A stretch of DNA of 64,000 nucleotides from Sorex araneus (Eukaryota > Chordata > Mammalia > Eulipotyphla > Soricidae), in NCBI RefSeq assembly GCF_027595985.1, contig NC_073303.1:323883679-323947678 (forward strand), read 5' to 3'. Below, piece by piece: positions 22,129 through 34,200 of the stretch. Position numbers and translations under genes: made by a program. Position 1 is the first letter of the stretch, and each line of letters starts with the position of its first letter. Below the pieces are notes generated by a model. The model was not told where the DNA came from and searched no databases. It saw nothing but the letters and a program-made list of their open reading frames with translations.

Positions 22129-22228
22129 TCCGCGCCCACCCGGGCCTCGGTGTGCGGGAAGCGCGGCCCCGGAGCCCCGCCCGCCGCCGCGCGCCCGGCA
22201 CCTCCTCCGCGCCGCCCTCCGCGCGCGC

Positions 22229-22234
22229 ATGTAG
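22229..22234 (+). promoter_or_regulatory. Start-stop uORF (ATG TAG)
   Basis: ATG immediately followed by TAG, 24 nt before the PPP4R1 start codon, in the context gcgcgcATGTAG. If transcribed, as its position so close to the main ATG suggests, it is a minimal upstream ORF of the kind known to hold initiating ribosomes. Confidence 0.55.
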
Positions 22235-22258
22235 CCGGCCCGGCGGGGCGAGCACGCG

Positions 22259-22265
22259 ATGGCGG
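22259..22265 (+). CDS. PPP4R1: PPP4R1 coding exon 1 (start codon)
   Basis: Only seven coding bases, ATGGCGG, followed by donor gtacgt. Together with the first two bases of exon 2 they give Met-Ala-Asp, the known N-terminus. The transcript's 5'UTR lies upstream in the CpG island; its exact start cannot be read from sequence. Confidence 0.93.
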
Positions 22266-25200
22266 GTACGTGGCCCGGGCGGCGGGCGCGGGTCCCGGCG
22301 CGGGGGCGGGGGCGGGCGGCGGGCGCTGACCGGCCCTTTCTTCTCCCCGGCGCAGACCTCTCGCTGCTCCAGGAGGACGTGCCCGAGGACGCGGACGGAT
22401 GTGAGTGGTCGCGGGGGACGGCGGGGACCGTTGGGGCCGCGCCGGGGGCCCGGGAGGACGGGGCCGGAGGCTGCTGGGCCCGCGACGGGGTGGCCCCGGG
22501 ACGGGGCCTGTCCCGAGGGCCGCCCCCCGAGACCCCCAGCAGCGGGTCTGCCGCCTCGGAGGAGAAGCCGCGAGTCTGCAGAGTCGGTCATCACAGCCCG
22601 CCAGCACCGGCCCCGGGGAGGGTCCCGGCCCGCACCCCGGCCAGCACCGGCCCCGGGGAGGGTCCCGCACAAACCCCGGCCAGCACCGGCCCCGGGGAGG
22701 GTCCCGGCACACACCCCGGCCAGCACCGGCCCCGGGGAGGGTCCCGCACACACCCCGGCCAGCACCGGCCCCTGGGAGGGTCCCGCACCTACCAGGCCAG
22801 CAGCCGTCCCCAGGGAGGGTCACGGCACACACCCCGGCCAGCACCGGCCCCGGCACCCCGGCCAGCACCGTCCCCGGGGAGGGTCCCGGCACACACCCTG
22901 GCCAGCACCCGGGACGGCCGGTCCCGCCCGTGGGCGCTTCCCGAGCATCGGGAGATGATCGGAAGGTGCCCGAGTTTGATAACCAGAGGCGGATTTGTTG
23001 TGTAGGGGGAAGCCTGTCCGATGCCGAGATTTCCTGTGGTTCATGCCTAGGTAAGGAACCCAAGACAACCGCGGGTGGAAAGCTCCTTCTAGATACTGCG
23101 AAGCTTTGCGTTAGTGCTGTGCTTTCCTTGCCCAGGTTGAGGTTCTAAATTCTCTGCGTGAAGGGGAATTGACAATGGAGGTGAATTCCCCTAACATGTT
23201 GACTGTTTTAAAAGTAAGTGACCAGTATGCAGACTTTGGCCACCTTTTGTTTGTTTTTGCTATTTTCTTGCTTATTTAAAAAATCAAAATTCTTTAAAAG
23301 AGCCATATTCAAGTCGCAAAGTATAGCTCTTCTATTTCACTTAGTTATTACCTTTCTTCACTTTTTGCTTATTGGAAAATTAAAGCTGTTATTTAAGGCA
23401 GCTCTTGATTGCTGGCAAAAGTGAGGTTTGAGGGGGGCAGCGAGATGGAGAGATGGTACAGTGTGTAGGGTGCTTGCCTTGCACGCAGCCAACTGGGGTT
23501 TGATTCCCCCACATTTTAATTTGGTCCCAGAGTCCACTAGGAGTGATTCCTGAGTCCAGAGCCAGGAGTAACTTCTAAGGCACTTCTGGGAGTGGACCAA
23601 AATCAAAACAAAAAAAAACCCACAAAACAAAAAAGTTAGAATTGAGCAGTGACCCTGATTGTTTATAAGAGCCAGGGCGTGGGTTCTTGTATTTCAAAGC
23701 TCTAAGACTGCCACTGGTCAGTCCGAATGATAATAGTTGACTAGCTACAGCATTTGCACGGCTGCCCACCAGTGTTCAATCCATAGCTCTCCATATGCTT
23801 CCCTGGCTCCCCTGAGCACAGAGCCAGGAGTAAGCCTGATCAGGGCCGGTATGGCACTTCCTCTCCTCCCCAAAAGCTTTGAAACAAGTGCTATTTCGTA
23901 TAAGTAGAAGATACTCAGCGTGTGTTTCTGAATGTCTAGAGGAAGAACTTGTGCATTTGAATGTATTTGCACATAGGTGCCATCAGCTCATGAACTCTGG
24001 TGCCATCCTTGAGTCTCAGGCAGAGTTTAGAGGGCAGGGCATACCGAAGAGAGCCTGGCAGTCCTTCGTGAATGTCCAGGTGTCTGCTGAGGGCCCAGGA
24101 GGGCCCAGAATAAAGCTGAGAGGAAGATGTTCCCTGGCTAGCGGTTTCCAGTTTCCACATAGGCGTGATGCTAAGGGGCCAAGGCAGCCTCAGGCCTGGA
24201 TTAGTTGGCGGACGGCTCCAGAGCCGGGCGGCTTTCTTCTGGTCCCGGCCTTGTCGCTGTGGCCTTGTCACAGACTGCTGCAGCCCACTGGCTCTCTCTA
24301 AGGTTGCTCACTCATTTGTACTTGGTTGTGATAAATATTACCTGTTCCAGTCTTACATGCATAAACTGCATATGAAGCACGTGCAGCAGTACCTGGCAGG
24401 GAGCAATCAAGGATCTGTGTGAAGAGCAAGGGAGGCTTAAAAGCACGGAGCCAAGGAAGTGGGGGTGTGGCATTAACTGTTACCGGAGAGTGACTAGGTG
24501 GCCCAGATGCCGCCAAGGCTTGGAGTAAGCTTATCAGATGTGTGTTGGGCCCGGCAGTGGCTCAGAGGACCGAGAGTGCACCTTGCACACGTGAGGACCC
24601 AGTCTGACCCCTCGTCACATACTCAGTGCCTCCATCCCGCGCTTGTTGGGTGTGTTTATTGTGGCACATGGTACCCCGACACGAGTAGCATTAAAATCTT
24701 CATCTGTCAGGGGCCAAATATCATTGTAATTGGCCCCTGTGAACCCCTGGGGTAGCTCCCCGAGGAGATAAAGTGTGCTTTATTTGGGGAGAAAGAAAAA
24801 AACAGATCTTTGAAGGCACAAGTAGTTTACTGTATAGTTTGAAGACATTGTTAGAATAATTGCTAATTTTTCTCAGCTGCTAAAGGTTTGCTAGTTTTAA
24901 CAGAATTTTCAGAAGTATGGGCTGGCTGAACTGATGGCCAGTGAAAAGACTCTTAAGGTATCATCAGTTGAGGAGGGAATCTGGCCGTAGTGCTCGGTTT
25001 CGGACGAGACGAAGGGAACGGAAGGGCATAGCTCATCCTGGAGGGGGAGTGTATCGGAGCGGAGCGGTTGGGGGGCATGGGGGTGTCAGGACCCAGTCGC
25101 CCGCCTTGGCTCATGCTCTTGTCTCTGGCGGCCGTGGGGCTGTGGGTCAGGGACCTTGCCGCTGGACTAGGCCAGGTCACAGTCAGCCCCGGGTGCCGGA

Positions 25201-28200
25201 CTCGAGTGTCTGCTCCTCAGCCTGGTTGCCATGTCTGAACGCAGAACTTAGACTGAAGGAGGAAGGGACAGTGAAGTGCCGTGGATGTACAGGTGAGTCA
25301 GCAGGCGCTCTGCTGGCGGGCAGAGAGTTCCCAGGCTCTGATTAGAATCTCAGGTCACTTGGAGGTGTTTACGCTCCAAAACCTCCATACAGAATTGGTG
25401 GAAATGTTGATAGAATTGGGGAAAGGATTCCTCAGTCAAGGACTTGACTTGATCAATAATCTTGGAGAAAAGGAAACAAAATACCAAATACGTGAAAAAT
25501 AGTACATGACATGTACATGTCAGAGGGTCATAAAGGTAAGTACATACAATTATTAGGTACTATTAAAATTAGATTTAGTCGTGTGTCAGCTCTGTATTAA
25601 GAAACATGATGTGAATTTTGAAGTGAAAGCAAGCTAGTCACTTGGATTGCATATCCCTTAGCTGTGATTTCAGGTTGGGGAAATTTTCTGTTCCTGGAGC
25701 AGCAGGAAACAGTCAGAATGCAGATAGACTTTCAAAGGTAGTTAAAATTTCTTTGGTCAGTTTTCCAAAGATGTAATTTGGAGTTATTTAGGGTATGAGG
25801 TTTCTAAAAATGAACAAGATAAAACTTAAGATACAGTAGGATTTGATGAGTTAATACTTGTAAAAATAATGAGAATATAAAACTTTTGCATAGTAATGTT
25901 ACAGAATCATTCATAAAACTTCATTCTTGTATAAGAATGATCATTCCACTCAGTAGCTTTCACCCACAGAGTGTCTTCCCAGAGGCAGTTGGGGGTTATG
26001 GAGGCTGTGGTATTTGGTTTTAACACACAGAGACTGCTGATGCTTGAAGGGACAAATATTTTTTCTTAGAATAAGGCTCTTCAGTCCCAGTAGCCTTTTT
26101 TTCCAATATCTGCTCTTGACTCTAAATACTCAGTTTTATTTTATTTTATTTATTTATTTATTTATTTATTTTTGCTTTTTGGATCACACCTGGCGAAGCA
26201 CAGGGGTTACTCCTGGCTCTTCACTCAGGAATCACTCCTGGCGGTGCTCAGGGGTCCATATGGGATGCTGGAAATCGAACCCGGGTCGGCCGCGTGCAAG
26301 GCAAATGCCCTCCCCGCTGTGCTATTGCTCCAGCCCTAAATACTCAGTTTTAAATACTCTGTTTTCTTAAACTACACAGTTTACTACGTCAGACTGCCGA
26401 AGGTCACCATAAGCAGTTTGTTTAAACCTCTGCTTAAAATATCCTTAAATTATTAATGCATGCTGCTTATGTTTTTGGTTGTTCTTTTCCTTTTGGACCT
26501 TTTACACCTTTTTATATCTTTTAGCTATAACTAAACAGTGATGCCTTTGGGGACTATGGTGTGGAATATACCATGGATTAAGGTTTAGAATCAATCCTCT
26601 TACATTATATTTTTGGACGTGAGGGCAGTGTTGAAATTGAGTGACTTAACAAGGGATCTGGAACTAATCAGAATCCTTAGAACCCCTAACTACTTTTTTG
26701 AAAAGCAAGTTTTATAAACTGTGTAAACTCTTTGCCACCTGGGAAAGGGAGAAGCCCTTTATTTTATTTTATTTTATTTTATTTTATTTTATTTTATTTT
26801 TTAATAAAATAAAACCATAGTTGGGGCTGTATCTATTTCATGTGCCCAGGGAATTGTGTAAAAACCTTTAAGAAGGAGGGTGTGGGGAGCACCCCAGGAA
26901 ATGCCGTGATATTTAGCAGTGCTGTTAAATAGGGACTTGGAAGAGTGAGTCATTAAGACTCGGTAGCATGTTTTAATTGCAACCAACCAGAATAGACAGG
27001 AAAGATAATTTTATTTTTGTAAAATAATGTATTTAAGGATAGTATTGATATCCTAGAGAAGGATGTTCCGGATGGTTTCAGTGGTCCTACATGTGTGTGG
27101 TCAGTAATTGATTCCTTGGTGACAATTCCACATCTGGAATTTTCCTTTTGAAAAGCAAGAAAAAGAGGGAAGAGCTTTGTTTTTAAGTGTGTATGATAGC
27201 TGTCTAGGCTTGCAGCTACATGACTGAAAACTCACAAAATGAGTGGTTATTGTTCTTTCTGCCTGTGAAAAGAAGCCCTCTTGAGGTCAAGTTCATCTCT
27301 GCCATTGATGTTGGAGCACGGGCTGATTTCTGGTTCATTTGTCTCTGTTCTTCTTATCAAAACAAAAATACCATATTTTTTATTAAACTATTGTTATTGT
27401 ACCCCTAATTTTGTTGTATGTTTTGTTATCTTGTGTATTTCACTTTATTAGTTTTATTTGTTTGAGGGTCACACCTGGGGATGCTCAGAACTTCTTCCTG
27501 GCCCTGCTGTCAGGGCTCTTTCAGCAGTGCGTAGGGGATCTAATGGCTGGGGGTCAGGCCCAGGTTGGCTCTCGCCAGGCAAATGCCTTACTGTACTATC
27601 GCTCTGGCCCTAGTTTTAATTTTAGTTAGTTGTGTTTTGCTTTTCTCGGCCACACCCAGTGGACCTCAGTTCTTGCTCCTAGCTCTGTGCTCAGGGATTG
27701 CTCCCTGCAGGGTTGGGACCAGATGAGGGGCCGGGGATCGGAGTGCAGGCACCGTGCCTGCTGTACGATGGTGCCAGCTCCCCTCCTTTTTATTTTTTAA
27801 TGACGAATTGATTCCGTTGGGGGCGGAGGGGCAGCTTGAGGGCAAAGCACACGCTGGCGTGAGTCAGGCCCTGTGGTCTCCTCCGTTCTCAGGCCCCTTG
27901 ATGGCCCCCAGCTCTGCAGCCCACACCCCCCTTTTATTTTTGCCATCAGCTATGTAATAAAGGAAGAAGTCTCCAAACTTAAATTGGGGTCTTGTTTTTA
28001 TCTTAATTTGGATCTGGAAGTAATCCTCATTTAATATCTGAAGATGGGTTGAACAGACCTGGGTCTCGCGTGGCCCAGACCTGGCAGATCACCAGGACAC
28101 CCCCTCTTGAGGTGTTGCCGCCTTTATTTTGGCCACAGCCACTTCCTTCATCATGCTCCTCACAGACGTAGGGAAGAAGTCTCTTGCTTGTTTTTATTTT

Positions 28201-31200
28201 TTTTTATTTTTTTTTAATTTTATTTTATTAAATCACCGTGTGGAAGATTACAATGCTTTCAGGCTTAGGTCTCAGTTATACAATGCTGAAACAACCATCC
28301 CTTCACCAGTGCCCATATACCACCACCAAAAAAAAAAAAACCCACACAGTACACCTCCCATCCTTCCCCCCCCCCCCCCAACACCCTACCTTGTAACTGA
28401 TAAGTTTCATTTTACATTCTGTTTACTTTGGTTACATTCAATATTTCAACACAAACCTCACTATTGTTGTTAGGAGTACCCCACTAGATTCAGACCTACT
28501 GTGAAGACAAATAAGGTCGCGCGACTTTGACACAAAGTCCAGGGAGATTTCTTCCAGGTATTGGATCATTGCAGGCTTGAAAACCCAATCTGTGGTCGTC
28601 TTAATATGGCGGACACCGCGCCCTTCATCCCCGGAGAGAAAGAGGCAAGAGAGAGAAATACCTTTCCCCTCTTGGGCGGGCACGGGGCCGAGGCTTAGTT
28701 CTCAGGCTGGAGACACTCTGCGAGGAGTTGCCCATGCCGAAAGAGGTTTTGCTGGGTCTGGATTCACGCTTGTGCAGCTGCAGAAAGGCCGCACATGCGT
28801 GCGGCCCCCGGGATCACATCTTGGTGGTCTCTTGCTTGTTTTTATTATGCTGTGCACATTTCACCTTTTTTTGGTCAGTCTTAATCATAATTAAAATATT
28901 GATAAAAATTAATTTATGTTTTTAATTGGTGGATCTGTGGATTGAGAGAATCTCATAAACTTCTAATAAAATCGGAGCTGCTCTCTACCTCGAGTGAGCC
29001 AGCGATTCCAGAGCTGCAGATGGTGAATGCTGAGTGGATCATCACTTTCATCACAGGCATGAGAATGATCGGGCTCAAGTGCTTCTGTACAAAGGGCATG
29101 TGGTAGCTAAGGCCGGAATACAACCCAGAACCTGGAGATGTTGATGTCCTTTGCCTTGATAGCATCTCATGTAGCGCTTTAGCTCGCTACAAAAGGGTGA
29201 TGGGAGAAATTTCTGAATTTTGTTAATATTGTAAAGCGCCATGTATCGTCATGCTGTGTGTTGGGCACCAGGACCTCACCTGGGCCCTTCTCATGTTCCC
29301 ACTGCAGGTTGGAGTTCCACAGGTTGACAAAGATGGGACTTCCCAGGGCTTATCTCTTGGCTAGTTTGCTCAGTCACCTGTCTTGAAAGTATTTGGCTTA
29401 AACCTGCTTACCAATTTATATCAGTTTTTACTACTTTATTATTTTACATATTTATTACTGTTTACTGTTGTGCTCTAATACAAGTCCAGTTTTGCTTCCC
29501 CTTAATTTATCACTTATTTAGATCCCTAAGTCTTCTAAAAATTATGGGGGATTCAAAGGTACTAGCAAGTATTTGGGGGTAAGATAATTTTTTGTCTTGG
29601 GCACTTCCTCCTGTCTTAGAAACGTTTGACACCAAATGCTATAAATACGTTTTTCCTGGTGTTGTGACGCCCTTGCATCTGAGGGAGATAGTCATTGTTT
29701 GGCGTGAGTGTGAGCTGATAGACCTGAGCCTGCCTCCCTCGGTGTAGCATCTTGCACACCCGCCACTGTCCTGGAGGAGGGGAGTGTGAAGGGGAGACTG
29801 AGGGAAGCATGTGCTCAGGGCTCACTCCTGCGGGCGTGGGGGGCTGTAGGGAGTGCCAGGGATTGAGCCTGGATCAGTCCCTCCGAGGCACACCCCCTCC
29901 CCACCCCCACACTGCATTCTCTCCAGTCCCTACGTAGCAGAGGATGTTAAAGGACCCATTTCCCCCTAGTGCGTCTGTGACTGTCACTTCATTTGCAGTA
30001 TTGATGCACGTGTGTTCTTCAGGATAAGTGGGAGACTCTTAGTTAACAAGAAGCAAGACTGCTTCTGTTAGGGGTGTTTATGTGTACTTGGGAGAGGGGG
30101 ACTTAGCAGGAAAAACAGCTCAGAACACTTAATTAATTAATTTATTTTTTATTTCAACACCAATTGTTGGAATAAAAGCAAGTGTGTAACGTGCGTGTGT
30201 GCGCGCGCATGCGTGCACAGGCCACCCTCCCCTCTTCTCCCACCAAAAAAAAACCGACCTGCAGGGAACTCAGTGGTGGAAGAAATCTTAATTTGAAACA
30301 ATAGGAATCGCTTCCAGTGTAGTATTTGTAAATAGATAAATTTAAACTGAGGTCAGGCTGTCAGAGAGGAACAATGCAGCCCGTAGACCCGGGAACTAGA
30401 AGAGCTGTCGGCCTTATTGCAGTAGAAAGAGGTTTCTCCAGCAGGGCCAGCATGCGGGGGCGACAGTTAATGTGACCCAGATCATGGGAGCTGCAGCACT
30501 GTGGGCTGGAAGGATGGAACAGAAGGACCGAGGTCCAGCCCGCAGCACCCCTTCTTTAACCCCGAGCCCTCCCAAGAGTGCTCCCTGAGCACAGGGACTG
30601 AGTCCTGAGCACCGCAGGGTGTGTCCCCAAACCACTGTGAATAAATAAATAAATTATGGCATTAGGAAGTTGTACCTTGATTCAGACTGCAGGGGGCGTT
30701 TAAGGGTGGGTGACGGTGACAGAAGTTGGAGGGAGGCCACGTTGATGAAGCGTAGCGATTTGGAAGTGAAGTTCTGATTTGTAAGCTGGACTGAGAGGAG
30801 ATGGACTGAAGAATCCTGTATTTTTAAAGTTGATTCATATATGAGTACTTACACAATCAGAGCCCACCGCAGGAGTCGTGCCCATACCACAGTCTGCGTG
30901 GAAGTTAGGTCTTCTCTCCGAAACCCACCCCCAGCACCTCCCGGGGCAGGCCCTCTTTCAGAGTTGTCTCTTGTGGCATTCGTGCAGAAGCCTGCTGCTT
31001 TAGTGACCTCTCGGACCATGGACTATGTTCCTTTTCATTTTTCCCCAATCTTATTTTCATGGAATTGTTGGTAATAATTTATTACATTGACTATTCCAAC
31101 ACCAATCCCACCTCAGTAACACCTTCCCACCACCATCCAAACCTGTCCCCCCAAATAATTTATTCTGTATGGCTTGTTATGAATAATGCATTAAAATGAT

Positions 31201-34200
31201 CCAAAAAAGTTTCCATAGAGGGAAATGTGTGAAGATTGTTGTGTCCCACCCTAGCACCATTAAGCCCTTGAGACTGTGTTCCTTTAAATCCAGGACATCA
31301 GATTCATTATGTTTGTCTCGGTTTTGTTATTTGACATAATACAGGGCAGAGGTCTTCAAATAATTGCTGTATGCCATCTAAAATTTTGGAACCTCTTATT
31401 TTAAAATTTAAAATTCATTTTTTGAAGTAAAGCTTATTTTTATTTAAAATGGAATCTGAGTACCAGAAAACTTTGCTCCCCACTACCCTTTTAAACATGA
31501 AATTGTTTTTCATTATTTTAATCAAGTATTTTAATTTTTAAGCAGATATTTTGTTGTTGCTGGGTCATGCCTGGCAGTCCTCAGAGACTACCCCTGACTC
31601 TGTGCTCGGGTCACTCCAGGGGTGCTGAGGAACTTTGTATTCTGAACCCTATGTGGGCTCCCGTGTGCCAGGTAGCACCCAGGCCACTGAGCGTGTCTCC
31701 AGCCCAATCCTTTCCTTTAAATTTAAAAATAGACTCTTTACATTGGAATTGAAAAATCCTTTTTACCCAAGTAATATGAAATAAATTAGTTATATGTATG
31801 CCGAGGGGATGAGCTAGGTGGTGGGAGGGAACCCAGGGATATTGGGGAGGGAAGGAGACACTGGTGGTGGGACTGGTGTTGGAATGTTGTATGCCAGAAG
31901 AAACTGTCATGAACAGCTTTGTAAGTCATGGTGTCTCAATAAACAATTCCTGGAAAAAAAAATCAAATCTTTTCTCTTGTCTTATCAGTTACAGCACAAT
32001 TTCTATACATTTTTATACTTGAAAGTTCTGGTTACCCTATCACATTTTTGGTACCAGACTTATGTATCACTGTATCACTGTCTTCCCGTTGCTTATCGAT
32101 TTGCTCGAGCGGGCACCAGTAACATCTCCATTGTGAGACTTGTTGTTACTGTTTTTGGCATATTTAATATGCCACGGGTAGCTTGCCAGGCTCTCCGAGA
32201 GGGATGGAGGAATCGAACCCAGGTCGGCCACGTGCAAGGCAAACACCCTACCCGCTGTGCTATCGCTCCAGCCCACCAGACTTGTGTATATAGACAAATT
32301 AGAAATTTTAACATTTTTAGCCTGCTAAAAATGACTGCTAAAGCTTTTCTGTTTCAGAGATGCTTGTTCTTTTCCATGCCAGGACACGTGCACGGTGCGT
32401 GCCCGTCCACTGAGCCTCGTGTGTGGACTCCTTCACTCCTCATGACCACCTTAACTAGACTCTTAAAAGGGATTTTTGCAGCAGTCATCTCTCAGTGAAG
32501 GCTTGAAGATTTTTTTAAATTATGTATTCATGGGGGAATAGTTTCTTTATAGAATAAGATAATAGCATCAACTCCTTATTTTTAAGAGCTAAAAATCTTG
32601 GGATATTTTGTGGCTCTTGTTTGGGAGCCACATTTGGTGTTGCTCTGTGTGTGGGGGGGGGGTGGGGGCGGGGGTTCAGTTGCTGCCTACTCCGGAGGTA
32701 TCCCACCCAGTGGAGTGAGGGGGTCGGGGAGGCCAAGGCCTCGTTCTGGCAGGCATGCACTCTAGCACTCGGGAAGGTTTGTGGACTTGGATCAAAAGAG
32801 ATGTTAGTAGAGTACATATTTTTCCTTAAAGATTTTTTTTTTTCCCCCAAGATGGGGGGCTTGGCAGGAAGACACATCTGACTGTGCAGAGGGCTGACCC
32901 CTGGCTCAGTACTCAGGGGTCACTCCTGTGATTCTGTGGCCCAAATATGGTGCCGGGGATTGAATTTTGGTGCTGGGGATGGAACACGAGGTACCTTAGC
33001 TGTTCTGTTATCTGTCTGGCCCACCTCGAACTTATTTGATATCAAAAATGATTTTATTTTTGTTTTGGGGAGCCACAGCCAGCAAAGCTCAGGGCTCTGC
33101 ACTGAGAAATCACTCTGGGCAGGACTGGTGGACAAGGGACTGTGTGGCGTGTTGGGTATCGAACCCAGGTTGTCCATCACTATGTTGTATTACTACTAAC
33201 TTTGAAATTGATTTTTCACTGCTTGCTCTCTCTGTCTCTCTCTCACTCACACACACACATTATTTTTTAATTTGGGTTTTTTGGCTACACCTGGAGATGC
33301 TCAGAGGTTACTCGTGACCCTGCATCCAAGCATCACTCCTAGCGGAGCTCAGAGGCCATATGGGCTGCTGCTGGGAATCAGATCTGGATCAGCCCCATGC
33401 AAAACAAGTACCCTGCTTGCTGTTCCGTTGCTTTGGCCCAATTTTATTTTATTTTATTTTATTTTATTTATTTTTATTAAATCACCATGTGGAAAGTTAG
33501 TTTCCAGGCTTATCTCAGTTATACACTGCTCGAACCCCCGTCCCTTCACCAGTGCCCATATTCCACCACCAAAAACCCCAGTATACCTCCCACCCCCCAC
33601 CCCCCCACCCCCACTTGCGTAGCTGATAAATTTCACTTCATTTTCTCTTTACCTTGATTACATTCCATATTTCAACACAATATTCACTATTGTGTTGGAG
33701 TTCCCCTCAAAAAAACAGCCCTGCTGACAAAGAAGCATTTGATAGTTTTCCATTGCTGAGAATGAAGGGCTATTGTGGCCGCGCGGTTTAGGATTTCTGC
33801 ATTTTAGTACTTTAGAAGTTAAGTCCAGTGAGATTTATGTTAGAAATTGCATCATTTCCCTTCCTGGGGGAGCATGGGGCTATGGCTTAGTTCACAGTCT
33901 AGAGACATTGGTGGAAGCAGTTGCTGGTACCCAAAGTAGTTTGCTGGCCTCTGGATCCTGGTCATCAGCAGCAGAGCGGCCGTACAAATAAACATGTGGC
34001 CACTCGGGTCGCATCTTGGCAGAGTGCGCACCGATATCACCCCGGCCCAAGACTGTCCACACGAGTCTCGCTGTTTTAAGTTCCATCCTCTTTTTTTTTC
34101 TTTCCTGAACCACCAAGTTCATACCTGCTTAAAAGTCCTCATAATATGGCGGACACCACGCCGCTTTCCCCCAGCAAGGGAGAGCAAACTGAGAAAGATC

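Larger units (their letters stand above)
21550..22980 (+). promoter_or_regulatory. CpG-island promoter of PPP4R1
   Basis: About 1.4 kb of very GC- and CpG-rich sequence spans exons 1 and 2 and ends abruptly on both sides in AT-rich DNA. A CCAAT box is at 21775-21779, GC boxes at 21803-21812 and 22174-22182, and many CCGGAA cores at 21950-22125. No TATA box is placed where it would set the gene's start, which is typical of a housekeeping promoter with dispersed starts. The long open frames here, up to 517 codons on the minus strand, are by-products of high GC. Confidence 0.88.

Noticed and set aside
22602..22910. CRISPR-like regular repeats
   Set aside because: The units are directly adjoining with no unique spacers; a mammalian minisatellite.
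21510..23063. 517-codon minus-strand ORF, and long plus-strand ORFs 21879-22958, 22259-23005
   Set aside because: They lie in the CpG island and two minisatellites where stop codons are rare. Products are Pro/Arg/Gly repeats with no domain. The plus frame from 22259 is only exon 1 read into its intron.
28953..29165. Possible conserved minus-strand protein
   Set aside because: I could not match it to any family, and weak SINE-like words suggest an old repeat; kept only as an unidentified segment.
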